The notes under the pieces are model-generated. The model searched no databases. It saw only the letters and a list, made by a program, of their open reading frames with translations, and had not been told where the DNA came from. A stretch of DNA of 16,825 nt, taken from assembly GCA_002399435.1 (NCBI GenBank), contig DHDO01000073.1, forward strand, positions 1 to 16,825. Reading direction: 5' to 3'. This document shows, one piece after another, positions 1 through 9,399 of the stretch. The DNA is from Firmicutes bacterium UBA4874. GTDB taxonomy: Bacteria; Bacillota; Clostridia; Caldicoprobacterales; DTU083. Position 1 is the stretch's first letter. Every line of letters begins with the position of its first letter. Position numbers and translations under genes: made by a program.

Positions 1-167
1 ATTATGTTTATCCAAATCTCAAATCTCTATTAAACCATTACATACACCCTTCTACTCAATACTGTCAAAGGATCTATTGACCTTATTATCCCTCCCCTCT
101 TTTCTTTTCAAAGGATATTCTGAATATTAAATTCCTCCTCTCCTAAGATGAATTTTCTACGAAAGTT

Positions 168-176
168 TGTTATAAT
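168..176 (+). promoter_or_regulatory. extended -10 promoter upstream of the structured leader and XRE gene
   Basis: TGTTATAAT at 168-176 is a perfect extended -10 element (TG-N-TATAAT). No good -35 hexamer lies 16-18 bp upstream, which is acceptable for an extended -10. Transcription would begin near 183, giving a leader of about 210 nt that carries the inverted-repeat block before the regulator gene at 393. The direction is inferred from sequence only. Confidence 0.55.
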
Positions 177-204
177 GAACGTTGGGTTTAAAAACTTTAG
201 GACA

Positions 205-293
205 GCAAAATTAACATCTCGCCAGCCGTAGCTATGGAGTAAAAGCGGCAACTTTTCTTCATACTGGAAAAAGATCCTTAATTTTGCGTTGCC
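205..293. other. pseudoknot-capable structured RNA candidate (leader or small RNA)
   Basis: A perfect 10-bp inverted repeat pairs GCAAAATTAA (205-214) with TTAATTTTGC (278-287). A second perfect 6-bp pair, GGCAAC (247-252) with GTTGCC (288-293), interlocks with it: its left arm is in the loop of the first helix and its right arm abuts the first helix. This is H-type pseudoknot topology. A short internal helix, GCCG 225-228 with CGGC 246-249, overlaps the pseudoknot arm at 247-249, so the two pairings would exclude each other. I could not match this to a riboswitch class I know. The complements are symmetrical, so the RNA could be read on either strand, and extended -10 elements flank it in both directions (168-176 plus, 306-314 minus). 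Confidence 0.45.
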
Positions 294-305
294 CTTCAGA
301 AGTTT

Positions 306-314
306 ATTATAGCA
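306..314 (-). promoter_or_regulatory. possible minus-strand extended -10 element
   Basis: Read on the minus strand, 314-306 is TGCTATAAT, a perfect extended -10. A TTGACA lies upstream at 339-334, but the 22-bp spacing is too long for a standard promoter. If active, it would start an RNA near 299 that runs leftwards through the pseudoknot block. In AT-rich DNA such a match can arise by chance. Confidence 0.3.
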
Positions 315-392
315 TAACAGGGTATTTCCTAAATGTCAAGTATCTATTTTATTTCTTTATTGGAAATATCGAAACGATAGGAGGCTCTCCAC

Positions 393-824
393 ATGAGTCA
401 TAATAAGAAAGAACCGTTCCCCGGATATTCAGAACAAGGAAGCAATATAAATGATTTTATCATTTTTCGTACTACCCAATTAGGCTTAAAACAGATTGAT
501 CTTATAAATGGAACAGGGATCAAACCATCCAAAATGTCCAAGCTTTTTAATAAAAGACTGGAACCTAATATGGAAGATATGGAGAAACTGGCAAAACCGC
601 TTAAGGTCTCAAAAGAAGTCCTCTGGGTTATAGCCGGGGCAATGTTACCTCCCAGTAAGGAAAGTGACATAATTGATGAGCTAAAATCCCTGGAAAAGCT
701 GTTAGGTGAACATGCCAAAAATGAGACCACAGATGGCCTGAACATTGATGTAAAGCTTACTGCAGATGAGAAACGATTCATTCAGGAATATATAGAATTT
801 GTAAAATATAAACGTCAGGGATGA
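393..824 (+). CDS. XRE-family helix-turn-helix regulator
   Basis: A 143-residue cytoplasmic protein with a Cro/C1-type helix-turn-helix at about residues 22-80. The recognition region includes the GLKQIDLINGTGIKPSKMS segment, followed by LAKPLKVSKEVLW, the usual end of the XRE fold. The C-terminal 60 residues are charged and may form a helical tail (LTADEKRFIQEYIEFVKYK), as in phage-type or stress-related XRE repressors. The start is supported by TAGGAGG at 378-384, 8 nt before the ATG. A small hairpin, TATCG-AAA-CGATA at 367-379, abuts the ribosome binding site and could be an operator or a translational control element. The gene stands alone in AT-rich DNA with no partner toxin, integrase or peptidase nearby. 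Family assignment is fairly secure; its target is unknown. Confidence 0.8.
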   Translation: MSHNKKEPFPGYSEQGSNINDFIIFRTTQLGLKQIDLINGTGIKPSKMSKLFNKRLEPNMEDMEKLAKPLKVSKEVLWVIAGAMLPPSKESDIIDELKSLEKLLGEHAKNETTDGLNIDVKLTADEKRFIQEYIEFVKYKRQG

Positions 825-1091
825 TAAAAGAGTATAGGCTTTTGAAAAGAATTGTAAATTACAGATCTGAGCGCATCCGCTTTCTTTAAAAAGCGAGCGA
901 AATAAATTCCCACTACAGTTACAGCACAGTCGGGTTATTTGCTGGAATATCCAAAGGCAAAAGAGACGGCCCAGCCAGTAACAATAACAATTGTCTTCAG
1001 CACAGTAAGCAGAATTATTTCATTCAACGCTTCCAATTTCCCTTCTCCGGATCCGCTCATCAAAAGCTGCTGTCATTGAGCCGGATTGGAA
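825..1091. other. intergenic region after the XRE gene
   Basis: A short hairpin (CGCTTT 878-883 pairing with AAAGCG 890-895) lies downstream of the XRE stop. It has no T-tract on either side, so it is at most a weak terminator or processing site. The only other feature seen is the low-confidence mini-ORF at 935-1036 on the minus strand. Confidence 0.4.
935..1036 (-). CDS. possible 33-residue single-pass membrane mini-protein
   Basis: Read leftwards from a TTG at 1036-1034, this ORF begins M-E-A-L-N-E and continues with a hydrophobic stretch (IILLTVLKTIVIVTGWAVSF) long enough for one transmembrane helix, then ends FGYSSK before TAA. GGAG lies 8 nt before the TTG. An upstream in-frame ATG at 1060 would give 41 residues but has no ribosome binding site. 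It lies beyond the terminator at 1092-1119 and no promoter is evident, so it may not be expressed. No family is recognised. Chance occurrence is possible. Confidence 0.25.
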   Translation of the reverse strand: MEALNEIILLTVLKTIVIVTGWAVSFAFGYSSK

Positions 1092-1119
1092 TAAAAAAGA
1101 GCAGGCATCGTCAGCCTGC
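1092..1119 (-). terminator. rho-independent terminator of the thioesterase-topB-asnS-TSCPD operon
   Basis: On the minus strand GCAGGC (1119-1114), a 7-nt loop, and GCCTGC (1106-1101) form a GC-rich hairpin followed by TCTTTTTTATT. The TGA stop of the TSCPD gene (1113-1111) lies inside the hairpin. Confidence 0.85.
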
Positions 1120-1368
1120 CTGATCCTCCTGCTGCATATACTCCTCCAGAGCCCGGGCAAGCTGATCCGGGCAGGAAGTGCTGCCCTGGCAGCAGATCCC
1201 GCGGAGTTTATGGATCACATCCCACACGTCCATTCCTTCCACCAGACGGCAGATTCCGATGAGATTTCCATGACAGCCATTCTCAAAATGCACGGAATGC
1301 AACTTGCCGTCTGTTACTTCAAAATCGATTCTTCTGGAGCAGACTCCTTTTGTCTTATAAGTCGCCAT
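1111..1368 (-). CDS. TSCPD-domain protein (TIGR03905-like)
   Basis: An 85-residue cytoplasmic protein. The diagnostic sequence is in the C-terminal half, GICCQGSTSCPDQLARAL, which contains the literal T-S-C-P-D motif of the family. The N-terminal half has a beta-rich VCSRRIDFEV...SVHFENGCHGN segment. Four or more cysteines (VCSR, NGCHG, GICRL, GICCQG, TSCPD) suggest metal or redox chemistry. In longer relatives, TSCPD domains occur at the C-terminus of adenosylcobalamin-dependent ribonucleotide reductases; the role of stand-alone versions is not established. The start is placed at 1368 (MATYKTKG) because it gives the usual family length of about 80-85 residues and has AGGG upstream. The ORF extends in frame to 1410 without a better ribosome binding site. 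It is the last gene of the operon, 67 bp after asnS. Confidence 0.82.
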   Translation of the reverse strand: MATYKTKGVCSRRIDFEVTDGKLHSVHFENGCHGNLIGICRLVEGMDVWDVIHKLRGICCQGSTSCPDQLARALEEYMQQEDQAG

Positions 1369-1435
1369 ATCAATAATCCCTACCCTTTTCATAATCCGAT
1401 ATTGTTGCACCTGTCACTGTACATGTGTTTCCGCT

Positions 1436-2848
1436 CTAGAATTCAGCGGACTTTGTTGTCCTCGGGAACGGAATGACATCGCGGATATTGCTCATGCCCG
1501 TCATGTACATAATGGCCCGCTCAAAACCCAGACCATATCCGGCATGATGGGTGCCGCCGAACTTTCTCAGATCCCGGTACCACCAGTAGTCCTCTTCCTT
1601 CATGCCGAGCTCTTTTATCCTCTGATCCAGACGATCCAGGCGCTCTTCCCTCTGGCTTCCGCCGATGATCTCCCCGACGCCGGGCACCAGAAGATCCGCC
1701 GCTGCAACGGTCCTGTCATCATCATTCATGCGCATATAAAACGCCTTGATTCCCTTGGGATAGTCCATTACAAATACCGGCTTGTGGAAAACCTGCTCTG
1801 TCAGGTACCGTTCATGCTCGGTTTGCAGGTCAATCCCCCATTCCACAGGGTAACGGAAGTCAGCATTGCTTTTCTTCAGGATTTCAATGGCATCCGTGTA
1901 GGACAGGCGCCCGAATTCCGAATGGATCACATTGTCCAGGCGATCCATGACGGTCTTGTCCACAAATCTATTGAAGAACTCCATCTCTTCCGGCGCATTT
2001 TCCAGCACATACTGAAAAATATATTTGATCATATCCTCCGCCAGATCCATGACATCGTCCAGATCCGCAAAGGCGATCTCCGGTTCGATCATCCAGAACT
2101 CCGCCGCATGTCTCGTGGTATTGGAATCCTCCGCACGAAAGGTCGGTCCAAAGGTATAGACATTGCGGAATGCCATGGCATAAGTTTCGGCAGAAAGCTG
2201 GCCGCTCACCGTCAGATAGGTCTCCCGTCCGAAAAAGTCTTTGGAATAGTCCACATTCCCTTCCTTTGTCTTCGGAACGTTGTTCAGATCCAGGGAGGTT
2301 ACCTGAAACATTTCCCCGGCGCCTTCACAGTCACTGCCGGTGATAATCGGGGTATGAACGTAGACAAAGTCCCTTTCCTGGAAGAATTTATGAATCGCAA
2401 AGGCCAGCAGGGAACGAACCCGGAAAACAGCGGAGAACGTATTGGTTCTGGGCCGTAAATGGGAGATGGTCCGCAAATATTCAAAGCTGTGCCGCTTCTT
2501 CTGAAGAGGATATTCCGGCGGGCAGGAACCCTCCACCCGGATACTCTCCGCCTTCATCTCAAAAGGCTGCTTTGCACCGGGGGATTCCGTCAGCATTCCT
2601 TCCGCGAAGATGGCCGTACCAACGCCCAGCTTACCCACTTCCCTGAAGTTATTCAGCTTTTCTTCTGTAAACACAATCTGCAGATTTTTAAAGAAAGACC
2701 CGTCATTGAGTTCAATGAACCCAAAGGATTTGGAATCCCGATTGCTTCGAATCCATCCGGAAAGGAGAATCCTTTTCCCATAATAATCCTCCGGATGCCT
2801 GAAAATTTGCTTTATGGTTGTTTGAACCGGTGTATCTGCCACGATCAA
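1436..2848 (-). CDS. asnS: asparaginyl-tRNA synthetase
   Basis: A cytoplasmic class IIb aminoacyl-tRNA synthetase that attaches asparagine to tRNA-Asn. The N-terminal OB-fold anticodon-binding domain covers about residues 10-105 ([21 protein letters not shown]). The catalytic domain follows, with class II motif 1 around [15 protein letters not shown] (165-179), motif 2 starting [11 protein letters not shown] (237-247) and ending MIEPE, and motif 3 GYGLGFERA (437-445) with its ATP-binding arginine. AEDSNTTRH with MIEPE marks AsnRS rather than AspRS. Length of 470 residues is normal for the family. The start is a TTG at 2848 with AAGGAG 4 nt upstream; an in-frame GTG at 2842 with 10-nt spacing is the alternative. 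It follows topB after a 166-bp gap occupied by a repeat array. Confidence 0.97.
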   Translation of the reverse strand: MIVADTPVQTTIKQIFRHPEDYYGKRILLSGWIRSNRDSKSFGFIELNDGSFFKNLQIVFTEEKLNNFREVGKLGVGTAIFAEGMLTESPGAKQPFEMKAESIRVEGSCPPEYPLQKKRHSFEYLRTISHLRPRTNTFSAVFRVRSLLAFAIHKFFQERDFVYVHTPIITGSDCEGAGEMFQVTSLDLNNVPKTKEGNVDYSKDFFGRETYLTVSGQLSAETYAMAFRNVYTFGPTFRAEDSNTTRHAAEFWMIEPEIAFADLDDVMDLAEDMIKYIFQYVLENAPEEMEFFNRFVDKTVMDRLDNVIHSEFGRLSYTDAIEILKKSNADFRYPVEWGIDLQTEHERYLTEQVFHKPVFVMDYPKGIKAFYMRMNDDDRTVAAADLLVPGVGEIIGGSQREERLDRLDQRIKELGMKEEDYWWYRDLRKFGGTHHAGYGLGFERAIMYMTGMSNIRDVIPFPRTTKSAEF

Positions 2849-2873
2849 CCTACTCCTTTGTAATCAAATCAAT

Positions 2874-3014
2874 GGTTGCCCTGTTAACGGTGGTTTGTCA
2901 ACGGCGGCTCTGTCAACGGTGGTTTGTCAATGATTGCCCTGCCAACGGTGGTCTGTCAATAGTTGCCCTGTCAACGGCGGCCAGTCAAAGGTGCCCCTGT
3001 CAAAGCTTGCCCTG

Positions 3015-3026
<12 letters not shown>
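2874..3026. repeat. phased 14/15-bp alternating tandem repeat array (29-bp super-unit)
   Basis: Ten copies of a TGTCAA-like core begin at 2882, 2896, 2911, 2925, 2940, 2954, 2969, 2983, 2998 and 3013. The spacings are 14, 15, 14, 15, 14, 15, 14, 15 and 15 bp. Two alternating half-units, approximately GTTGCCCTGTCAACG and GTGGTTTGTCAACG, make a 29-bp super-repeat. On the minus strand most copies read TTGACA, identical to a -35 hexamer, but I see no TATAAT-like partner. Because 29 is not a multiple of 3 the array is not a coding repeat. It supplies the topB stop codon (TAA, 3017-3015) and ends about 15 bp before the asnS ribosome binding site. Confidence 0.85.
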
Positions 3027-5002
<1,976 letters not shown>

Positions 5003-5003
<1 letters not shown>

Positions 5004-5503
5004 CAGGTGCCATCCTTCCGGTTCGCTTCCCTCTCTGCTTTCCGTTCCGCCTTCCGGCGGACATAGACGGCCTTCCTCCTGTCAAACCGCTCTTTCTCCT
5101 CCTGTGTGGTCAGGATAAGAGGCGGCACCTCACAGGGCACTCCGTCGTCATCCAGCGCAACCATGGTGAAATAAGCTGTCAGCGCATTGATAGGGGGAGC
5201 TTCATGTCTGGGATATTCTGCTTCCACGGTGACAAAAGCCTCCATGGAGGTTCGTCCGATAAACACCAGCTCCGCCCGGCATGTCACCAGCGCCCCTACA
5301 AAAACCGGCGTATGAAACTCCAGCTCGTCCACCCCTGCGGTAACAATATTGGTGTGGGCATGCCGCACTGCCGCCACATAGGACGTCTCGTCCATCATCT
5401 TCATAATTTCCCCGCCGTGTACATTCCCGTTGGGATTGGCCTGGCTGGGCAGCATAATCTGGGACATGACTGCCCTGGAATGTGCTATGGTTTTCCCCTC
5501 CAT
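5003..5503 (-). CDS. acyl-CoA thioesterase, single hotdog domain (YkhA/YciA-like)
   Basis: A 166-residue cytoplasmic hotdog-fold protein expected to hydrolyse acyl-CoA to free acid and CoA. The active-site region is NPNGNVHGGEIMKMMDE (about residues 23-39), with Asn25/Gly26/His29 and the conserved Asp38 typical of the YkhA/YciA/ACOT group. FHTPVFVGALVTCRAEL and ALTAYFTMVALDD are the remaining family strands. The last 30 residues are a highly charged helix rich in Arg, Lys and Glu. The start is backed by AGGAGG at 5519-5514, 10 nt from the ATG. It is first in the operon. Substrate chain length cannot be read from sequence. Confidence 0.9.
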
Positions 5504-5545
5504 CTGTCAAGGACCTCCTGTTTTTACTCTATTGCCGCTCCCATT

Positions 5546-5574
5546 ATTATATAGAAAACAGATGGAAAAATCAA
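5546..5574 (-). promoter_or_regulatory. sigma-A-type promoter of the thioesterase-topB-asnS operon
   Basis: On the minus strand the -35 is TTGATT (5574-5569), the spacer is 17 bp (5568-5552) and the -10 is TATAAT (5551-5546). The predicted start is about 37 nt upstream of the thioesterase ATG, with AGGAGGT in between. Confidence 0.8.
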
Positions 5575-5759
5575 TAAAGATGCTGCACCTTTGCGCCTTT
5601 ACCCGTCTCCCGCCCTGTTCTTCGTTTCATACAGGCCGACTACCGCTGTGTAGAAAATGAATGCTGATTTCTTTTTGAGCTAATGATTTGAGCTAATGAT
5701 TCATATTCCGCATAATGCGGCAAAAAACATTGAGCGGCATCGGACGATGGAAATTAGCC
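5575..5759. other. divergent intergenic region between thioesterase and aldolase genes
   Basis: No gene was found. The region contains an exact 13-bp tandem duplication TTGAGCTAATGAT at 5675-5687 and 5688-5700, and a small perfect hairpin CCGCA-TAA-TGCGG at 5708-5720. The hairpin has no T-tract in the right place for a terminator on either strand. Confidence 0.6.
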
Positions 5760-5787
5760 TTGCTTTTTCAATTCGTTCTGATAAAAT
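5760..5787 (+). promoter_or_regulatory. probable promoter of the aldolase gene
   Basis: TTGCTT at 5760-5765 and TAAAAT at 5782-5787 are separated by 16 bp. The predicted start is about 55 nt before the ATG at 5848. The match is moderate rather than strong. Confidence 0.5.
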
Positions 5788-5847
5788 AAACATGTTCAAA
5801 ATTTTACATACCATTATGAGATGGAATGAAGAAGGAGTGATTTGTCA

Positions 5848-6777
5848 ATGCCACTGGTTACCTCAACGGAAATGTTCCGGAAGGCATATGAAGGCGGATA
5901 TGCCATTGGCGCATTCAATGTAAATAACATGGAAATCATCCAGGGGATTACCGAAGCCGCCAGGGAGGAAAAAGCCCCCTTGATTCTTCAGGTTTCGGCC
6001 GGTGCCAGGAAATATGCCAAGCACGTTTATCTGATGAAGCTGATTGAAGCTGCCATTATTGATACCGATCTGCCCATCGTGATGCATCTGGATCACGGCG
6101 ACAGTTTTGAAACCTGCAAATCCTGTGTCGACGGCGGATTTACATCCGTTATGTTTGACGGATCCAAATATCCCTTTGATGAGAACGTCCGGCTTACCAA
6201 ACAGGTTGTGGACTATGCCCATGACAAGGGCGTCGTCGTGGAAGGCGAACTTGGACGGCTGGCCGGCGTGGAGGACGAAGTAAAGGTCCGCGCAGAGGAC
6301 TCCAGCTATACCAGACCGGATGAAGTGCAGGAATTTGTAGAACGGACGGGAGTGGATTCCCTGGCCATCGCCATCGGAACCAGTCATGGTGCCTTTAAAT
6401 TCAAGGGCGAGCCGAAGCTTCGCTTTGATATATTGGAAGAAGTGGGCAAACGCCTGCCCGGATTCCCCATTGTCCTGCATGGAGCTTCTTCCGTGATCCC
6501 GGAGTTTGTGGACATGATCAACCGGTACGGCGGCCAGATGCCCGGCGCGCAGGGAGTTCCGGAAGATATGCTGCGAAAAGCCGCATCCATGGCGGTCTGC
6601 AAAATCAATATCGACTCCGATCTGAGGCTGGCCATGACCGGAAGCATCCGCAAGCATTTCGCGGAAAACCCCGGGGATTTTGACCCGAGAAAATATCTCT
6701 CTCCGGCCAGGGATGCCATTCGGGAGCTGGTTCGTCATAAACTGATCCATGTCCTGGGCTGCAACAACAAAATCTGA
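5848..6777 (+). CDS. fba: class II fructose-1,6-bisphosphate aldolase
   Basis: A 309-residue cytoplasmic zinc-dependent aldolase that interconverts fructose-1,6-bisphosphate with dihydroxyacetone phosphate and glyceraldehyde-3-phosphate in glycolysis and gluconeogenesis. The catalytic Asp82 and zinc ligand His83 are in MHLDHGDSFE. Further zinc ligands are His180 (GTSHGAFKF) and His211 (VLHGASS), and KINIDSD (252-258) is the phosphate/substrate-binding segment. The opening MPLVTSTEMFRKAYEGGYAIGAF is characteristic of Bacillota enzymes. I chose the ATG at 5848, 10 nt after AGGAG (5833-5837), because it gives the family N-terminus; an in-frame TTG at 5842 would be only 4 nt away. The stop overlaps the next ATG by one base. 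A related sugar-bisphosphate aldolase specificity (e.g. tagatose) is possible but less likely. Confidence 0.93.
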   Translation: MPLVTSTEMFRKAYEGGYAIGAFNVNNMEIIQGITEAAREEKAPLILQVSAGARKYAKHVYLMKLIEAAIIDTDLPIVMHLDHGDSFETCKSCVDGGFTSVMFDGSKYPFDENVRLTKQVVDYAHDKGVVVEGELGRLAGVEDEVKVRAEDSSYTRPDEVQEFVERTGVDSLAIAIGTSHGAFKFKGEPKLRFDILEEVGKRLPGFPIVLHGASSVIPEFVDMINRYGGQMPGAQGVPEDMLRKAASMAVCKINIDSDLRLAMTGSIRKHFAENPGDFDPRKYLSPARDAIRELVRHKLIHVLGCNNKI

Positions 6778-8495
6778 TGCAAACAAAACGTTATCAGGAT
6801 CTTCATCAGCTTTTGCTTTCCATTGACCAGAGGGGGTATCCCGCCTATAAGGAAATCCGGGGCGATTATGATTTTGGCAGATTCGTTCTGTCCATTGACC
6901 ATGTCCAGGCGGATCCCTATGCGCCGCCTTCCAGGGCCCATATCAGCATGAAACGGTCCGTCGCCGGCATTCCCGATGAATTTTTGGACAGCAAGCCCAA
7001 AATCATTGCCACAGCGGACTTTCTGACCCGGGCCTTTCAGAACGCCATCCGCCGGCATCACAGCTCGGTGGGAGGGACCGGAAAAAGCGGAATGCTGACG
7101 ATAGATTCCTGCGGTCAGGAAATACTGGAGCGAACCTCGGTCCTGATTCAAAAAGACCGGATTGAAGTCCGTTTTGAAGTGGGACTGCCTGCTGCCGGCA
7201 GGCGCGTTATGGGAAAGGCGGCAGACCGCATTTTCACGGACATGCTTCCAAAAATAGCAGAAAGCTCCCTGCTCTGCCGGAACCTGGATCAGGCTGCCTT
7301 GCGCCGCCAGATCACCGGAATGCTGGATCAGGAATTCATCCGGAAGGAACTGAAACAGAGAAACCTGGTGGCGTTTGTCGCCGACGGAGCCATCCTGCCG
7401 CGGGAAAGCGGGGTTTCGGACAAGCCCCTGCCCGGCGGGATCCCTTTTCAAAGCCCGGAAAGCCTTGCCGTCCGCATGGATCTGCCCAGCGGCAAAACCA
7501 TAACGGGAATGGGGATCCCCGAAGGGATCACCCTGATCGTCGGCGGCGGATATCATGGAAAATCCACCGTATTGAAAGCCCTGGAGCGGGGCATCTATCC
7601 CCATATTCCCGGAGACGGGCGGGAGCTGGTGGTCACCCGGCAGGACGCGGTGAAAATCCGGGCCGAAGACGGGCGCAGCCTGGAAAAGGTCAACATCAGT
7701 CCCTTTATCAATCATCTGCCGGGAAATAAGGACACCCACGCGTTTACAACGGAAAATGCCAGCGGGAGCACTTCCCAGGCGGCAAATGTCATGGAAGCGC
7801 TGGAAGCCGGCTCCCGGCTCCTGCTGATTGATGAAGATACCTCCGCCACGAATTTCATGATCCGGGACGAACGGATGCGGAAGCTGGTTTCCGGGGAAAA
7901 GGAACCCATCACTCCCTTTATTGACAAGGTCCGCCCGTTGTATCGGCAGCTGGGCGTTTCCACCGTATTGATTGTGGGCGGTTCCGGGGATTATTTTGAC
8001 GTGGCGGACCAGATCATCATGATGGATGAATATCTCCCCAAAGACGTAACCGGCGCAGCCAAACACATTGCCGCCGAAGACAGATCCCGCGGCGAATGGG
8101 GCTCCGGCACAGACTTCGGGGAAGTAACGCCCAGGATCCCGCTGAAATCTTCCTTTTCGGCATCCGGAAAGCAGGACCGTATGAAGTCCAAGGGCAGACA
8201 CACCATCCTGTACGGCAGGGAGGCCATGGATCTGTCCGGTCTGGAACAGCTGGTGGACGACAGCCAGACCAACGCAATTGCTGTCATGCTTGACTTTTTC
8301 CGTAAAAAGCTGCTGGATGATAAAATGACTTTGTCCCAGGCCGCCGATCGGCTGTACGCGCAGATAGAGCAATCCGGACTGGACTCCATCTCCCCCTATA
8401 CCGGTCATCCGGGAAACCTGGCATTGCCCCGGAAACAGGAATTCTGCTTTGCCCTGGACCGTTACCGGGGGCTGAAAGTGAAAATGGAACAATGA
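6777..8495 (+). CDS. ABC-class ATPase of unknown function (PF09818-like)
   Basis: A 572-residue soluble protein with an atypical ABC ATPase core and no membrane segments. The Walker A loop is GGGYHGKST (256-264), a signature-like NASGSTSQAANV is at 327-338, and Walker B is LLLIDEDTSATN (348-359). The VLIVGGSGDYFDVADQIIMMDEY segment follows, as is usual in this family of predicted ABC-class ATPases. The N-terminal 240 residues carry a second glycine-rich loop, SSVGGTGKSG (96-105). Some database entries of this family carry misleading enzyme names; its real function is unestablished. It starts on the ATG overlapping the aldolase stop (TGATG) with no separate ribosome binding site, so translation is probably coupled to fba. 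Only 12 bp separate its stop from the stop of the convergent metQ gene. Confidence 0.88.
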   Translation: MQTKRYQDLHQLLLSIDQRGYPAYKEIRGDYDFGRFVLSIDHVQADPYAPPSRAHISMKRSVAGIPDEFLDSKPKIIATADFLTRAFQNAIRRHHSSVGGTGKSGMLTIDSCGQEILERTSVLIQKDRIEVRFEVGLPAAGRRVMGKAADRIFTDMLPKIAESSLLCRNLDQAALRRQITGMLDQEFIRKELKQRNLVAFVADGAILPRESGVSDKPLPGGIPFQSPESLAVRMDLPSGKTITGMGIPEGITLIVGGGYHGKSTVLKALERGIYPHIPGDGRELVVTRQDAVKIRAEDGRSLEKVNISPFINHLPGNKDTHAFTTENASGSTSQAANVMEALEAGSRLLLIDEDTSATNFMIRDERMRKLVSGEKEPITPFIDKVRPLYRQLGVSTVLIVGGSGDYFDVADQIIMMDEYLPKDVTGAAKHIAAEDRSRGEWGSGTDFGEVTPRIPLKSSFSASGKQDRMKSKGRHTILYGREAMDLSGLEQLVDDSQTNAIAVMLDFFRKKLLDDKMTLSQAADRLYAQIEQSGLDSISPYTGHPGNLALPRKQEFCFALDRYRGLKVKMEQ

Positions 8496-8507
8496 TAAAA
8501 CAGTCAT

Positions 8508-9380
8508 TTACCACACCGGCATCTCCGATCCTTTGGAATCCTTCTTTATAATCTCCTTCACTGCATCCGTATGGTGGATTTCGACGATACGCCGGTATAC
8601 AGGATTATCCTTTTCTTCTGTCCGCACCACTATCACATTGACATACGGATTTTTACCGGATTTCGCGTTTTCCAGAACCAATGCGTCTTTGGAAGGAGTC
8701 CATCCGGCATCGCTGGCGATCCCGGAATTGATCGCTGCCAATGGAACTTCTTCCAGGGAAGCCGGGATGTTTGCCGCCTCCAGTTCCATTATTTTGAATT
8801 TTCTCGGATTCTTAATGTCCTTCAGCGTGGGAGTCGCTCCGGCAGCGGGATCTACGGTGATCAGGCCGGCGTCCTGAAGCAGCAAAAGGGAACGTCCCCC
8901 GTTTGTCACATCATCCGGGATCACGATGGTGTCTCCGTCTTTCAGTTCGTCAACACTTTTCAGCTTTTTGGAATACAGGCCCAAAGGAGCAAAAACAGTT
9001 TCTCCTATGACAGATAGCTTGTATCCATGCTGTTTGCTTTCGGTGTCCAGATAAAGGTGATGCTGAAAGGCATTCATATCGATTTCCCCTGAATTCAGCG
9101 CGGCATTGGGAAGAGGATAGGAATCGAAAAAGACCAGTTCCACCTCTATATTTTCCTTTGCGGCTTCTTTTTTCACATGGTTCCAGACCAGAGAATCCCC
9201 GCCGATCAGGCCTATGCGGACTTTGACCGGCTTTTCATTGTTCCCTGCGTTTTTGCTGCCCGCTGCCTCCTTATCCTTTGCGGCATTCCGGGAGCCGCAT
9301 CCGACAAAAGACAGGGAAAGCGTCAGCATCACGACCAGCAGTAAGACCGGCAGCGAGTATTTCAAATGTTTTCTCTTCAT
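8508..9380 (-). CDS. metQ: methionine ABC transporter substrate-binding lipoprotein
   Basis: A 290-residue NlpA/MetQ-family lipoprotein that captures methionine outside the membrane and delivers it to MetNI. The N-terminus is a basic start (MKRKHLKYS), a hydrophobic core and the lipobox-like FVGC with the lipidated Cys at about residue 28; Phe at -3 is a slightly unusual lipobox. A charged linker follows, then the family core (VRIGLIGGDSLVW, NAFQHHLYLD, PDDVTNGGRSLLLLQDAGLI, VNVIVVRTEEKDNP). The start at 9380 is chosen over the longer in-frame start at 9416 because GGAGAG lies 9 nt upstream and it gives a proper signal peptide. It is last in the operon, separated from metI by 170 bp containing tandem repeats. 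No clear terminator follows. Confidence 0.92.
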   Translation of the reverse strand: MKRKHLKYSLPVLLLVVMLTLSLSFVGCGSRNAAKDKEAAGSKNAGNNEKPVKVRIGLIGGDSLVWNHVKKEAAKENIEVELVFFDSYPLPNAALNSGEIDMNAFQHHLYLDTESKQHGYKLSVIGETVFAPLGLYSKKLKSVDELKDGDTIVIPDDVTNGGRSLLLLQDAGLITVDPAAGATPTLKDIKNPRKFKIMELEAANIPASLEEVPLAAINSGIASDAGWTPSKDALVLENAKSGKNPYVNVIVVRTEEKDNPVYRRIVEIHHTDAVKEIIKKDSKGSEMPVW

Positions 9381-9399
9381 AGTCCATTTCTCTCCTTTT

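Noticed and set aside
205..824. Type III toxin-antitoxin locus (structured RNA plus downstream toxin)
   Set aside because: The downstream gene is a helix-turn-helix regulator rather than a ToxN/AbiQ-type nuclease, and the RNA block is not a tandem repeat.
878..895. Hairpin after the XRE gene as a strong terminator
   Set aside because: It has only a 6-bp stem and no T-tract on either strand.
1544..2458. A 304-codon plus-strand open frame inside asnS
   Set aside because: It is a shadow of the asparaginyl-tRNA synthetase, whose motifs 1-3 are complete on the minus strand.
5708..5720. Hairpin CCGCA-TAA-TGCGG as a terminator
   Set aside because: On the plus strand it is followed by an A-run, and on the minus strand the T-run precedes the hairpin instead of following it.
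5863..6786. A long minus-strand open frame across the aldolase gene
   Set aside because: The plus strand encodes an intact class II aldolase with all catalytic residues; the antisense frame shows no recognisable domain.
6735..8507. A 590-codon open frame on the minus strand, antisense to the ABC-class ATPase
   Set aside because: It has low-complexity content typical of antisense reading of GC-rich genes and no ribosome binding site, and it mirrors a clear protein family on the plus strand.
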